Shown: positions 19,760 to 30,515 of the stretch, in pieces
Layout of the letters: every line of letters starts with the position of its first letter
Position numbering within the stretch: position 1 is the first letter of the stretch
DNA from: Paucibacter sp. PLA-PC-4
GTDB taxonomy: Bacteria; Pseudomonadota; Gammaproteobacteria; Burkholderiales; Burkholderiaceae_C
Assembly (NCBI RefSeq): GCF_026241155.1
Contig: NZ_JAPFGP010000007.1
Coordinates: 62,001 to 126,000 of the forward strand
DNA: 64,000 nucleotides
Reading direction: 5' to 3'
Notes under the pieces: generated by a model
What the model was told of the DNA's origin: nothing
What the model saw: the letters and a program-made list of their open reading frames with translations, nothing else
Databases searched by the model: none
Position numbers and translations under genes: made by a program

Positions 19760-20440
19760 ATGGCGTCTCATCTCGATCTGGAAGAACAGGAACAGCTGGA
19801 CCAGCTGAAGGCCTTTTGGAAGCGGTACGGCAACCTGATCACCTGGGGCCTGACCCTGGCGCTGACGGCATTTGCGGGCTGGAATGGCTGGAATTACTGG
19901 CAGCGCGAGCAGGCCGTCAAGGCCGCCGCGATGTTCGATGAGCTGGACCGCGGCGTGCAGGCCGGCGATGCCGAGCGCGCCGGCCGAGTCTTTGCCGACA
20001 TGAAGGAGCGCTTCCCGCGCACCGCCTACACCGCCCAGGCGGCCTTGCTGGCCGCGAAGGTGCAGACAGACAAGGGCCAGCTGGACGCCGCAAAGGCCAG
20101 CCTGAACTGGGCCGCCGAGTCGGCTGCAGAGAGCGAGTACCGCGATATTGCGCGCCTGCGTCTGGCAGGCTTGCAACTGGATGGCAAACAGTACGACGAG
20201 GCCGCCAAGACGCTGGACGGCGTGAAGTCGGCCGACTTCGCTGCGCTGGTAGCGGATCGCCGTGGCGATTTGGCCGTGCTGCAAGCAAAGCCGGATCAGG
20301 CCAAGACCGAGTATTTGAAGGCGTACGCCGCGATGGACAAGACCTTGGACTACCGCCGCCTGATCGAGGCCAAGCTGGCCACGCTGGGCGTGACCCCGCC
20401 CGATGAGGTGAGCGCCGCCGCGTCCGGAGCCGCCAAATGA
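19760..20440 (+). CDS. YfgM-like ancillary SecYEG translocon protein (TPR_21)
   Basis: A 226-residue bitopic protein with a short cytosolic N-terminus rich in Gln/Glu (EEQEQLDQLKAFWKRYGN). One membrane helix spans about residues 33-50, and a periplasmic TPR region extends to residue 210. This is the YfgM family, reported in E. coli to join periplasmic chaperones to the Sec translocon. It sits between hisS and bamB, as in E. coli (hisS-yfgM-bamB-der). Its stop overlaps the bamB start as ATGA, so translation is coupled. Confidence 0.9.
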   Translation: MASHLDLEEQEQLDQLKAFWKRYGNLITWGLTLALTAFAGWNGWNYWQREQAVKAAAMFDELDRGVQAGDAERAGRVFADMKERFPRTAYTAQAALLAAKVQTDKGQLDAAKASLNWAAESAAESEYRDIARLRLAGLQLDGKQYDEAAKTLDGVKSADFAALVADRRGDLAVLQAKPDQAKTEYLKAYAAMDKTLDYRRLIEAKLATLGVTPPDEVSAAASGAAK

Positions 20441-21564
20441 GGGCAGTCGTCAAACCGCTGAGTGGCCTGCTGCTGGCCGGCGCGCTGAGCGCCTGCTCGG
20501 TGTTCAATCCCTCCAGCGCACCCAAGCCGGCGCCGTTGGAGGCTGTGGCTTCTGTGACCGCTGACCGTGTGGTCTGGAGCCTCAAGCAGGATGGCCTGCA
20601 GTTCCCGCTGTCGATTGCGACCGCCGGCCAGCAGTTCATCGTCGCAAGCTCGGACGGCGTTGTGCAGTCGCTGCAAGCCGATACCGGCGCGGTGCTGTGG
20701 CGCGGCGAAACCGGTGCCAAGCTCAATGCCGGCGTCGGAAGCGATGGGCGCTTTGCCGCCGTCGTGACCCGCAACAACGAGTTGGTGGTGCTGGACGCCG
20801 GCCAGCCGGTCTGGCGCAAGACGCTGACCTCGACCGTGCGCGCCGCGCCGCTGGTGGCTGGGGAGCGCGTGTTCGTGCTGACGGTGGATCGCCAGGTGCT
20901 GGCCTTCGATGCGCTTGACGGCCGCCGCCTTTGGGATCTGCGCCGCCCGGGTGATCCGCTGACCTTGCTGCAGCCCGGCGTGATCGCGGCCTATAAGGAC
21001 ACGCTGGTGGTCGGGCAGGGCGCCCGTCTGGCCGGCGTCGATCCGCTGCGCGGTACCTTGCGCTGGGAGGCGAGCGTGGCCAACCCGCGCGGCACCAATG
21101 AGGTCGAGCGTCTGGCCGACCTGGTCGGCCCGCTGCTGCGCCAGGGCGAAATCCTGTGCGCGCGCGCCTTCCAGTCGGCGGTGGGCTGCGTCAATGCCGA
21201 GCGCGGCAGCGCGCTTTGGAGTCGCAACACCGGAGGCACCCAGGGTGTCGGTGGTGATGCGCAATTCGTCTTCGGTGCCGATGGTTCGGACCGCCTGACC
21301 GCCTGGAAGATTGGCAACGGCGATGTGGCCTGGACGGCCGAGCAATTCCTGAACCGCAAGCTCAGCGCGCCGCTGAGCCAAGGCGCCAGCTTGCTGATCG
21401 GCGATTTCGAAGGCTATGTGCACATCGTCGCCCGAGAGACCGGCAAAACCCGCGCGCGGCTGGCCACCGATGGCTCGCCCATCGTGGCTGCGCCGGTGGC
21501 CCTGGGCGGCACCGTACTGGTTGCCACCCGCAATGGCGGTTTGTTTGCGATCAAGCCTGAATAA
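20437..21564 (+). CDS. bamB: Outer membrane protein assembly factor BamB
   Basis: BamB is a beta-propeller lipoprotein of the BAM complex that binds BamA. The lipobox LSAC places the lipidated cysteine at residue 20. The rest of the 375 residues consists of PQQ-like blades with recurring G-x-x-L-W and LxAxD-G-R-x-LW motifs such as LDGRRLWDLRRPG. The start overlaps the preceding stop. der follows after 48 bases in the conserved bamB-der order. Confidence 0.95.
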   Translation: MRAVVKPLSGLLLAGALSACSVFNPSSAPKPAPLEAVASVTADRVVWSLKQDGLQFPLSIATAGQQFIVASSDGVVQSLQADTGAVLWRGETGAKLNAGVGSDGRFAAVVTRNNELVVLDAGQPVWRKTLTSTVRAAPLVAGERVFVLTVDRQVLAFDALDGRRLWDLRRPGDPLTLLQPGVIAAYKDTLVVGQGARLAGVDPLRGTLRWEASVANPRGTNEVERLADLVGPLLRQGEILCARAFQSAVGCVNAERGSALWSRNTGGTQGVGGDAQFVFGADGSDRLTAWKIGNGDVAWTAEQFLNRKLSAPLSQGASLLIGDFEGYVHIVARETGKTRARLATDGSPIVAAPVALGGTVLVATRNGGLFAIKPE

Positions 21565-21612
21565 GGCCGAGCAAGCCCGCCGCTCAACGTCAGAGAAAAG
21601 AACAAGAAGATC

Positions 21613-22947
21613 ATGAAACCCGTCATCGCCCTGGTCGGCCGCCCCAATGTGGGCAAGTCCACGCTGTTCAACCGCATGACCAAGAGTCGTGATGCCATCG
21701 TGGCCGACTTTGCCGGGTTGACCCGCGACCGCCATTACGGCGACGGCCGCCTGGGAGCGCGCGACTTCATCGTCATCGACACCGGCGGCTTCGAGCCGGA
21801 CAGCACAACCGGCATCGTCAAAGAGATGGCCAAGCAGACCCGCCAGGCGGTGGCCGAAGCCGATGCCGTGGTCTTCGTCGTCGATGTGCGCACCGGCCTG
21901 TCGGGCCAAGATCAGGACATTGCCCGCTATCTGCGCCAGGCCAACAAGCGCATCTTCCTGGCCGTCAACAAGGCCGAGGGCATGAGCGAGTCGCCGCTGC
22001 TGGCCGAGTTCCACGAGCTGGGCATGGGCGAGCCGCATCCGGTTTCGGCAGCCCATGGACAGGGAATCCGCAGCCTGCTTGAGGCGGTGCTGGAGCCCTT
22101 CGAGTTCGAAGAAGACGAGGAAGCCGGGCCGGAAGAGGACGGCGTGATCCGCCTGGCCGTGGCCGGCCGCCCGAACGTCGGCAAGAGTACGCTGATCAAT
22201 ACCTGGCTGGGCGAGGAGCGCCTGGTGGCCTTTGACATGCCCGGCACCACGCGCGATGCGATCTCGGTCGACTTCGAGCGCAATGGTCAGAAGTTCCAGC
22301 TGATCGACACCGCCGGCTTGCGTCGCAAGGGCAAAGTGTTCGAGGCGATCGAGAAGTTCTCGGTGGTCAAGACCTTGCAGGCTATTGCCGACGCCAATGT
22401 CGTGCTGCTGCTGCTGGATGCGACTCAGGGCGTATCTGATCAAGATGCCCATATCGCTGGCTATATTCTCGACAGTGGTCGTGCGGTGGTGCTGGCCGTT
22501 AACAAGTGGGACGCGATCGACAGCTATCAGCGCGAGCAGCTGCAGCGCTCGATCGAGCAGCGTCTGGCCTTTTTGAAGTTCGCGCCCATTCACAATATCT
22601 CGGCGCTCAAGCGCCAGGGTCTGGGTCCGCTGTGGAACGCGATGGCCGATGCCTATGCCTCGGCTTTCAAGAAGATGACCACGCCGGTGCTCACCCGACT
22701 GATCCAAGAGGCGGTCGAGCACCAGACCCCCAAGCGCAGCGGGCATTTCCGGCCTAAGTTGCGCTACGCCCATCAAGGCGGCATGAATCCGCCCATTGTG
22801 ATCGTCCACGGCAACTCGCTGGAGGGTATCACCGAGGTCTACAAGCGCTATCTGGAGGGCCGCATCCGCGCCCACTACAAGCTGACCGGTACGCCGCTGC
22901 GCATCGAGATGCGCTCGTCAAAGAATCCGTTTGCCGATAAAGAATAA
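21613..22947 (+). CDS. der: Ribosome-associated GTPase Der (EngA)
   Basis: Der is an essential GTPase for 50S subunit assembly with two tandem G domains. The P-loops are GRPNVGKS at residues 9-16 and again at 185-192, each followed by a DTAGL/DTGGF G3 motif and an NKxE or NKWD G4 motif. A KH-like domain forms the C-terminus. The 444-residue length is normal. A purine-rich AAGAAGA precedes the ATG. Confidence 0.97.
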   Translation: MKPVIALVGRPNVGKSTLFNRMTKSRDAIVADFAGLTRDRHYGDGRLGARDFIVIDTGGFEPDSTTGIVKEMAKQTRQAVAEADAVVFVVDVRTGLSGQDQDIARYLRQANKRIFLAVNKAEGMSESPLLAEFHELGMGEPHPVSAAHGQGIRSLLEAVLEPFEFEEDEEAGPEEDGVIRLAVAGRPNVGKSTLINTWLGEERLVAFDMPGTTRDAISVDFERNGQKFQLIDTAGLRRKGKVFEAIEKFSVVKTLQAIADANVVLLLLDATQGVSDQDAHIAGYILDSGRAVVLAVNKWDAIDSYQREQLQRSIEQRLAFLKFAPIHNISALKRQGLGPLWNAMADAYASAFKKMTTPVLTRLIQEAVEHQTPKRSGHFRPKLRYAHQGGMNPPIVIVHGNSLEGITEVYKRYLEGRIRAHYKLTGTPLRIEMRSSKNPFADKE

Positions 22948-23037
22948 AGACGATTCCGGCATTCGGGGCAACCCTGCTTTCCCTGTGTTAAGGTGGAAGC
23001 CTTCCAACCCAACTCCCCTTCCAACACGGAGCATATC

Positions 23038-23286
23038 GTGAGCAACAAAGGCCAACTCTTGCAAGATCCCTTCCTGAATCTGCTGCGCAAAGAGCATGTG
23101 CCGGTGTCCATTTACCTGGTCAACGGCATCAAATTGCAAGGGCATATCGAGTCCTTCGACCAGTACGTGGTCTTGCTGCGCAATACCGTGACGCAGATGG
23201 TCTACAAGCACGCCATTTCCACCGTGGTGCCCGGTCGCGCGGTGAATTTCCACGCTGCCGACGGCGGCGCTGGCGAAGCCACTTGA
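23038..23286 (+). CDS. hfq: RNA chaperone Hfq
   Basis: Hfq is the hexameric Sm-fold chaperone that pairs small RNAs with mRNAs. The 82-residue protein starts at GTG with CGGAGC upstream and begins [18 protein letters not shown], the canonical N-terminus. Sm1 includes [19 protein letters not shown] and Sm2 is [10 protein letters not shown]. The C-terminal tail is short (about 15 residues, Gly/Ala-rich), as in most betaproteobacteria. An ATG 45 bases upstream would add unrelated residues. A small GC hairpin separates it from hflX. Confidence 0.97.
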   Translation: MSNKGQLLQDPFLNLLRKEHVPVSIYLVNGIKLQGHIESFDQYVVLLRNTVTQMVYKHAISTVVPGRAVNFHAADGGAGEAT

Positions 23287-23292
23287 ACGCGC

Positions 23293-23306
23293 GGGGCAGC
23301 AGCCCC
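23293..23306 (+). other. Short GC hairpin between hfq and hflX
   Basis: GGGGC, loop AGCA, GCCCC, seven bases after the hfq stop and without a T tract. It may stabilise the hfq mRNA end or attenuate hflX; it is not a complete terminator. Confidence 0.35.
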
Positions 23307-23317
23307 ATCGCAAAACC

Positions 23318-24568
23318 TTGAGTTCCTCCCCATCCTCCACGCTCGCGTCGCCGCCCTCTGAGGCGGCGCGCGCCATTCTCGTCGGCGTCGATTTCGGCCG
23401 ATCCTCGAGCTACGCTTCGACCTTTGATCCGACCCTGGACGAGTTGGCCTTGCTGGCCGAATCGGCCGGCGACACACCGGTGGCCAAGGTCATTGCGCGC
23501 CGGCAGGCGCCCGACGCAGCCCTGTTTGTCGGCTCCGGCAAGGCCGACGAGATCAAGTTGCTGGTGCAAGCGCACCATGCGCATACGGTCTTGTTTGACC
23601 AGGCGATCTCGCCGGCCCAGCAGCGCAATCTGGAGCGAGTTCTCGGCGTGCCCGTGGCCGACCGCACCGCGCTGATTCTCGAAATCTTCGCGGCCCGGGC
23701 TCAAAGCCACGAGGGCAAGCTGCAGGTCGAGCTGGCGCGGCTGCAATACCTTGCGACGCGCCTGGTGCGGCGCTGGAGCCATTTGGAGCGCCAGAGCGGC
23801 GGCATCGGCATGCGTGGCGGCCCCGGTGAGGCCCAGATCGAGCTGGACCGCCGGATGATCGACGATCGCATCAAGGTCACCAAGGAGCGGCTCAAGAAGG
23901 TGCAGCGCCAGCGCACGACCCAGCGCCGTGCGCGCGAGCGCAACAGCGTGTTTCGCGTCTCGCTGGTCGGCTATACCAATGCCGGCAAGTCCACGTTGTT
24001 CAATGCGCTGGTGAAGGCGCGCGCCTATGCGGCCGACCAGCTGTTCGCGACCTTGGACACCACCACGCGCTCGCTGTACCTGGAGGCTGCCGGCGCCAGT
24101 GTCTCGCTGTCCGACACGGTGGGCTTCATCCGCGATCTACCGCACAAGTTGGTAGAGGCCTTCAAGGCCACCTTGCAGGAGGCGGCCGAGGCCGATCTGC
24201 TCTTGCATGTGGTGGATGCTGCCAGCGCGACGCTGGACGAGCAGATGGTCGAGGTCGAGCGGGTGCTCGACGAAATCGGCGCTGCGGACATACCGCAAAT
24301 TCTGGTCTACAACAAGCAGGACATGCTGGACGAGAATCAGCGGCCGCGCGCAGCGCTGGACTGGATCGAGCGTCCGGGCGGCCTGCGGGTGCCGCGCGTG
24401 TTCGTCAGCGCGCTGACCGGCCAGGGCCTGGATGTGCTGCGGGCCCAGATCGTTGCGGCCATGGGCATCGTGCCGGCCGCAGACTTGAATGCGCAAGAGC
24501 TGACCCCACCTGAGGCAGGCGGAAATGCGGAGAATGCCGATGACGCAACCGCCCTACAACATCAATGA
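23318..24568 (+). CDS. hflX: Ribosome-binding GTPase HflX
   Basis: HflX splits stalled 70S ribosomes after stress. The 416-residue protein has an N-terminal HflX domain, with a glycine-rich GGIGMRGGPGEAQIELDRR segment before the G domain. The P-loop is GYTNAGKS at residues 218-225, then DTVGFIRDLPH (G3) and NKQD (G4). The predicted start is TTG without an evident ribosome-binding site, so the exact N-terminus is uncertain. The hfq-hflX-hflK-hflC order is standard. Confidence 0.95.
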   Translation: MSSSPSSTLASPPSEAARAILVGVDFGRSSSYASTFDPTLDELALLAESAGDTPVAKVIARRQAPDAALFVGSGKADEIKLLVQAHHAHTVLFDQAISPAQQRNLERVLGVPVADRTALILEIFAARAQSHEGKLQVELARLQYLATRLVRRWSHLERQSGGIGMRGGPGEAQIELDRRMIDDRIKVTKERLKKVQRQRTTQRRARERNSVFRVSLVGYTNAGKSTLFNALVKARAYAADQLFATLDTTTRSLYLEAAGASVSLSDTVGFIRDLPHKLVEAFKATLQEAAEADLLLHVVDAASATLDEQMVEVERVLDEIGAADIPQILVYNKQDMLDENQRPRAALDWIERPGGLRVPRVFVSALTGQGLDVLRAQIVAAMGIVPAADLNAQELTPPEAGGNAENADDATALQHQ

Positions 24569-24579
24569 CAGGCAAGAGC

Positions 24580-25878
24580 ATGAATACCTTTGAGCCCGTG
24601 AGCGCCGCCCAGCCTGGGCAGCGACTCAGCGCCCTGGCGGCAGCCACGCGAGCCTTGATCGGCGGTCTGCTGCGTCGCGACTGGCGTGAGGGTCGCCACC
24701 TGAGCAATGGCCGCAACGATGGCCCGCCCGACCTGGACGAGCTCTGGCGCGACTTCAATCGCAAGCTCAGCGGCATGTTCGGCGGCAAGGGCGGCGGCAA
24801 CAATACGCCGCCCAGTGGCGGCGGTGGCAATGGCTTCCAGCCCGATATGAAGAGCGCCGGCATCGGCGTCGGCTTGATCGCGGGCGTGGTCGCGCTGGGC
24901 TGGCTGGGCAGCGGTTTCTACATCGTGCAGGAAGGCCAGCAGGCGGTTGTGACCTCCTTTGGCAAGTACAGCAAGACGGTCGATGCCGGCTTCAACTGGC
25001 GCCTGCCATACCCCTTTCAGGCCAACGAGATCGTCTCGGTGACCCAGCTGCGCTCGGTCGAAGTGGGTCGCAACGCGGTGGCTCAGGCCACCGGTCTGCG
25101 CGACTCCTCGATGCTGACCCTGGACGAGAATATTGTCGACATTCGCTTCACCGTGCAGTACCGGCTGAAGGATTCGCGCGAGTACCTGTTCGAGAATCGC
25201 GGTCCTGACGAGGCGGTGATCCAGGCGGCCGAGTCGGCCGTGCGCGAAATCGTCGGCAAGAGCAAGATGGATTCGGTGCTCTATGAGCAGCGCGATGCGA
25301 TCGCGGCCGAGCTGGCCAAGTCGGTGCAGAATCAGTTGGACCGGCTCAAGGCCGGCATCCTGGTGGCCAATGTCAATGTCCAGAACGTGCAGGCGCCTGA
25401 GCAGGTGCAGGCCGCGTTCGATGATGCCTTCAAGGCCGGCGCCGACCGCGAACGCCTGAAGAACGAGGGTCAGGCCTATGCCAACGACGTGATCCCTAAG
25501 GCCCAGGGCACAGCCGCGCGGCTGCGCGAAGAGGCCGAGGGCTACAAGTCGCGCGTCGTGGCGCAGGCCGAGGGTGATGCGCAGCGCTTCAAGAGCGTGC
25601 TGACCGAGTACCAGAAGGCGCCAGCGGTGACCCGTGACCGCCTCTACATCGACACGATGCAGCAGGTTTACTCCAACGTCAGCAAGGTCATGGTGGACAG
25701 CCGTAACGGCTCGAACCTGCTTTATCTGCCGCTGGACAAGCTGATCCAGCAAGCCGGCGGTACCGTGACCGCCTCGGTGCCGACCCCGGCTGCCGTGCCT
25801 GACAGCACGATCCCGAGCGGCAATGCCGATGTGCGTTCGCGCGACGGTCTGCGCAGCCGTGACCGTGATGGTCGTTGA
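24580..25878 (+). CDS. hflK: FtsH protease regulator HflK (SPFH domain)
   Basis: HflK forms with HflC a large membrane complex that encloses and modulates FtsH. The 432-residue protein has a Gly-rich cytosolic N-terminus, one membrane helix at about residues 89-110 (GVGLIAGVVALGWLGSGFYI), and a periplasmic SPFH/band-7 domain with helices rich in Glu and Ala. The start is either ATG 24580, preceded by AGGCAAGAG, or ATG 24565, which overlaps the hflX stop as ATGA and adds five residues. hflC follows after 18 bases. Confidence 0.94.
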   Translation: MNTFEPVSAAQPGQRLSALAAATRALIGGLLRRDWREGRHLSNGRNDGPPDLDELWRDFNRKLSGMFGGKGGGNNTPPSGGGGNGFQPDMKSAGIGVGLIAGVVALGWLGSGFYIVQEGQQAVVTSFGKYSKTVDAGFNWRLPYPFQANEIVSVTQLRSVEVGRNAVAQATGLRDSSMLTLDENIVDIRFTVQYRLKDSREYLFENRGPDEAVIQAAESAVREIVGKSKMDSVLYEQRDAIAAELAKSVQNQLDRLKAGILVANVNVQNVQAPEQVQAAFDDAFKAGADRERLKNEGQAYANDVIPKAQGTAARLREEAEGYKSRVVAQAEGDAQRFKSVLTEYQKAPAVTRDRLYIDTMQQVYSNVSKVMVDSRNGSNLLYLPLDKLIQQAGGTVTASVPTPAAVPDSTIPSGNADVRSRDGLRSRDRDGR

Positions 25879-25896
25879 GGCAAGGAAGACAACACT

Positions 25897-26790
25897 ATGA
25901 ATCGCATTGCCTCCATTGTTGCCGGCGCCCTGATCGCCTTCATGCTGGCCAGCTCGACCCTGTTCATCGTTGACCAGCGCCAGTTCGCCGTGGTCTATGC
26001 GCTGGGTGAGATCAAGGAAGTGGTCACAGAGCCGGGTCTGAAGTTCAAGATGCCGCCGCCGTTCCAAAACGTGGTGTTCCTGGATCGCCGCATCCAAACC
26101 CTGGATAGCCCCGATTCGCGCGCCATTTTTACGGCGGAGAAGAAGAGCCTGGTGATCGACTGGCTGGTCAAGTGGCGGGTCTCCGAGCCGCGCCAGTTCA
26201 TCCGCAACAGCGGCACCGACATGCGCAATGTCGAGACCCGGTTGAGCCCCATCGTGCAGGCCGCTTTCAATGAGGAAGTGACCAAGCGCACCGTGCTGGC
26301 CGTGCTGGCCACCGAGCGCGAGAAGGTCATGACCGATGTGCTCAAGCGCCTGGAGGACGAGGCCAAGCAGTTCGGTATCGAGGTGGTGGACGTGCGTATC
26401 AAGCGCGTTGACTTCGCCGCCAACATCACCGACTCGGTCTATCGCCGCATGGAGTCCGAGCGCAAGCGCGTAGCCAACGAGCTGCGCTCGACTGGCGGTG
26501 CCGACGGCGAAAAGATCCGTGCCGACGCTGACCGCCAGCGTGAGGTCATCGTGGCCGAGGCCTATCGCGATGCGCAGAAGATCAAGGGTGAAGGCGACGC
26601 CAAGGCCTCGGCCCTGTATGCCGAAGCCTTTGGCCGCGACCCGCAGTTTGCGCAGTTCTATCGCTCACTGGAGGCCTATCGCTCGAGCTTCCGCAACAAG
26701 TCGGATGTGATGGTGGTCGACCCCAGCAGTGACTTCTTCAAGGCCATGCGCGGCGGTGGCCCTGCTGCGCCTGCCAAGAGCGGCAAATAA
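25897..26790 (+). CDS. hflC: FtsH protease regulator HflC (SPFH domain)
   Basis: A 297-residue partner of HflK. An N-terminal membrane helix (residues 4-24) is followed by the SPFH domain (VDQRQFAVVYALGEIK) and a long charged helix with ELRSTGGADGEKIRADADRQ, the family hallmark. AAGGAAG precedes the ATG. The tail GGPAAPAKSGK is low-complexity. It is cotranscribed with hflX and hflK. Confidence 0.95.
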   Translation: MNRIASIVAGALIAFMLASSTLFIVDQRQFAVVYALGEIKEVVTEPGLKFKMPPPFQNVVFLDRRIQTLDSPDSRAIFTAEKKSLVIDWLVKWRVSEPRQFIRNSGTDMRNVETRLSPIVQAAFNEEVTKRTVLAVLATEREKVMTDVLKRLEDEAKQFGIEVVDVRIKRVDFAANITDSVYRRMESERKRVANELRSTGGADGEKIRADADRQREVIVAEAYRDAQKIKGEGDAKASALYAEAFGRDPQFAQFYRSLEAYRSSFRNKSDVMVVDPSSDFFKAMRGGGPAAPAKSGK

Positions 26791-26799
26791 GCCGAGCCC

Positions 26800-26985
26800 A
26801 TGGGCGACGCCTTGTTGGGCGCGCTGGCCCTGATGCTGGTGATCGAAGGGCTGCTGCCCTTCATTAACCCTGGCGCCTGGCGCCAGGTGTTCGCCCGCAT
26901 GCTGGCGATGAGTGACGGGCAGATCCGCTTTATCGGTCTGTCCAGCATCATCGCCGGCCTGCTGCTCTACGCCTTCTGGGGCTGA
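26800..26985 (+). CDS. DUF2065 (YjeT-like) small inner-membrane protein
   Basis: A 61-residue protein with two membrane helices (residues 4-22 and about 41-59) joined by a short loop with [12 protein letters not shown]. This matches the DUF2065/YjeT family, which in E. coli also lies next to hflC and purA. The function is unknown, but the constant position suggests a link to HflKC or the membrane. It starts nine bases after hflC. Confidence 0.88.
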   Translation: MGDALLGALALMLVIEGLLPFINPGAWRQVFARMLAMSDGQIRFIGLSSIIAGLLLYAFWG

Positions 26986-27031
26986 TCCGCTGCCGCGCTC
27001 GGGCTTTCGCCGGGCGGTCGCGCGCGACCGG

Positions 27032-27037
27032 TACAAT
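27032..27037 (+). promoter_or_regulatory. Candidate -10 box of the hisZ-purA promoter
   Basis: TACAAT in CGGTACAATGCC, 27 bases before hisZ. No clear -35 box is visible. Confidence 0.35.
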
Positions 27038-27064
27038 GCCGTTTTTAACCGCCCCCTGAAATCC

Positions 27065-29606
<2,542 letters not shown>

Positions 29607-29649
29607 GCCTGAGACCCTCAAGACCTGACCCCAAAAGGAGAAAAACCCC

Positions 29650-30171
29650 ATGTTGACCGACGACGGCAAGCATTTGTACGTGTCCTGGGACGAATACCAC
29701 ATGCTGATCGAGCGCCTGGCGCTGAAGGTCCATGCGTCCGGCTGGGAGTTCGATCAGATCCTGTGCCTGGCCCGTGGCGGCATGCGCCCCGGCGATGTAC
29801 TGTCGCGCGTGTTCGACAAGCCGCTGGGCATCATGTCGACCAGTTCCTACCGCGCCGAGGCCGGCACGATACAGGGACGACTGGACATCGCTAAGTACAT
29901 CACGATGCCCAAGGGCGAGCTGGCCGGCCGCGTGCTGCTGGTCGATGATCTGGCCGACTCGGGCGTGACCCTGCGCGCCGTGGTCGAGCGGCTGCGCGGC
30001 ATGCCCTCGATCAGCGAGTTGCGCTCGGCGGTGATCTGGACCAAGGGTGTGTCGAGCTACACGCCGGATTACTATGTCGAAATGCTGGAGACCAGTCCCT
30101 GGATTCATCAGCCTTTCGAGGAGTACGACGATTTGCGGCCGGACGCGCTGGCAAAGAAATTCGCCGTCTGA
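29650..30171 (+). CDS. Purine phosphoribosyltransferase-family protein (xanthine/hypoxanthine type)
   Basis: A 173-residue type I phosphoribosyltransferase. The PRPP-binding motif is VLLVDDLADSGVTL at residues 95-108, and an upstream CLARGGMRPGDVLS loop binds pyrophosphate. The size and the WIxFPWE-like C-terminal segment (here PFEEYDDL) point to purine salvage, consistent with purA upstream. The exact base (xanthine, hypoxanthine or guanine) cannot be told from sequence. AAAAGGAG precedes the ATG, and a terminator hairpin follows. Confidence 0.85.
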   Translation: MLTDDGKHLYVSWDEYHMLIERLALKVHASGWEFDQILCLARGGMRPGDVLSRVFDKPLGIMSTSSYRAEAGTIQGRLDIAKYITMPKGELAGRVLLVDDLADSGVTLRAVVERLRGMPSISELRSAVIWTKGVSSYTPDYYVEMLETSPWIHQPFEEYDDLRPDALAKKFAV

Positions 30172-30203
30172 CACTCTGAGCCTGACAAAACCGATGACAG
30201 CCA

Positions 30204-30240
30204 AGCCGACCTCGCAAGCATGCCGGGTCGGCTTTGTTGT
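30204..30240 (+). terminator. Terminator of the hisZ-purA-phosphoribosyltransferase unit
   Basis: Arms AGCCGACC (30204-30211) and GGTCGGCT (30226-30233) enclose a 14-base loop, followed by TTGTTGT. Confidence 0.55.
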
Positions 30241-30291
30241 ATGTGCGCGCCGCTGCGCTTTGGACTGTGGCTCGGGTTCGTTCGGAAATGA

Positions 30292-30320
30292 AAAAGGCCA
30301 GCACAATGTGCTGGCCTTTT
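30292..30320 (-). terminator. Terminator of tRNA-Leu (symmetrical hairpin)
   Basis: AAAGGCCAGCAC, loop AAT, GTGCTGGCCTTT: a strong hairpin with a T run on both strands. On the minus strand it lies just downstream of tRNA-Leu; on the plus strand it could back up the previous terminator. Confidence 0.8.
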
Positions 30321-30325
30321 GTATT

Positions 30326-30410
<85 letters not shown>

Positions 30411-30426
30411 TTTCAGGAAAAGAAGG

Positions 30427-30456
30427 ATTCTATCATCAAAAATATCAAGTCTTCAA
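30427..30456 (-). promoter_or_regulatory. Promoter of tRNA-Leu
   Basis: On the minus strand TTGAAG (plus 30451-30456), an 18-base spacer, and TAGAAT (plus 30427-30432), in an AT-rich island 17 bases before the tRNA 5' end. It occupies the codons expected to encode the N-terminus of rnr. Confidence 0.6.
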
Positions 30457-30515
30457 GCGCCACGCAGAGTGCTGGCGCAACGAATGCGGCGCTGCTCAGC
30501 GAGGTCGAAGGCACG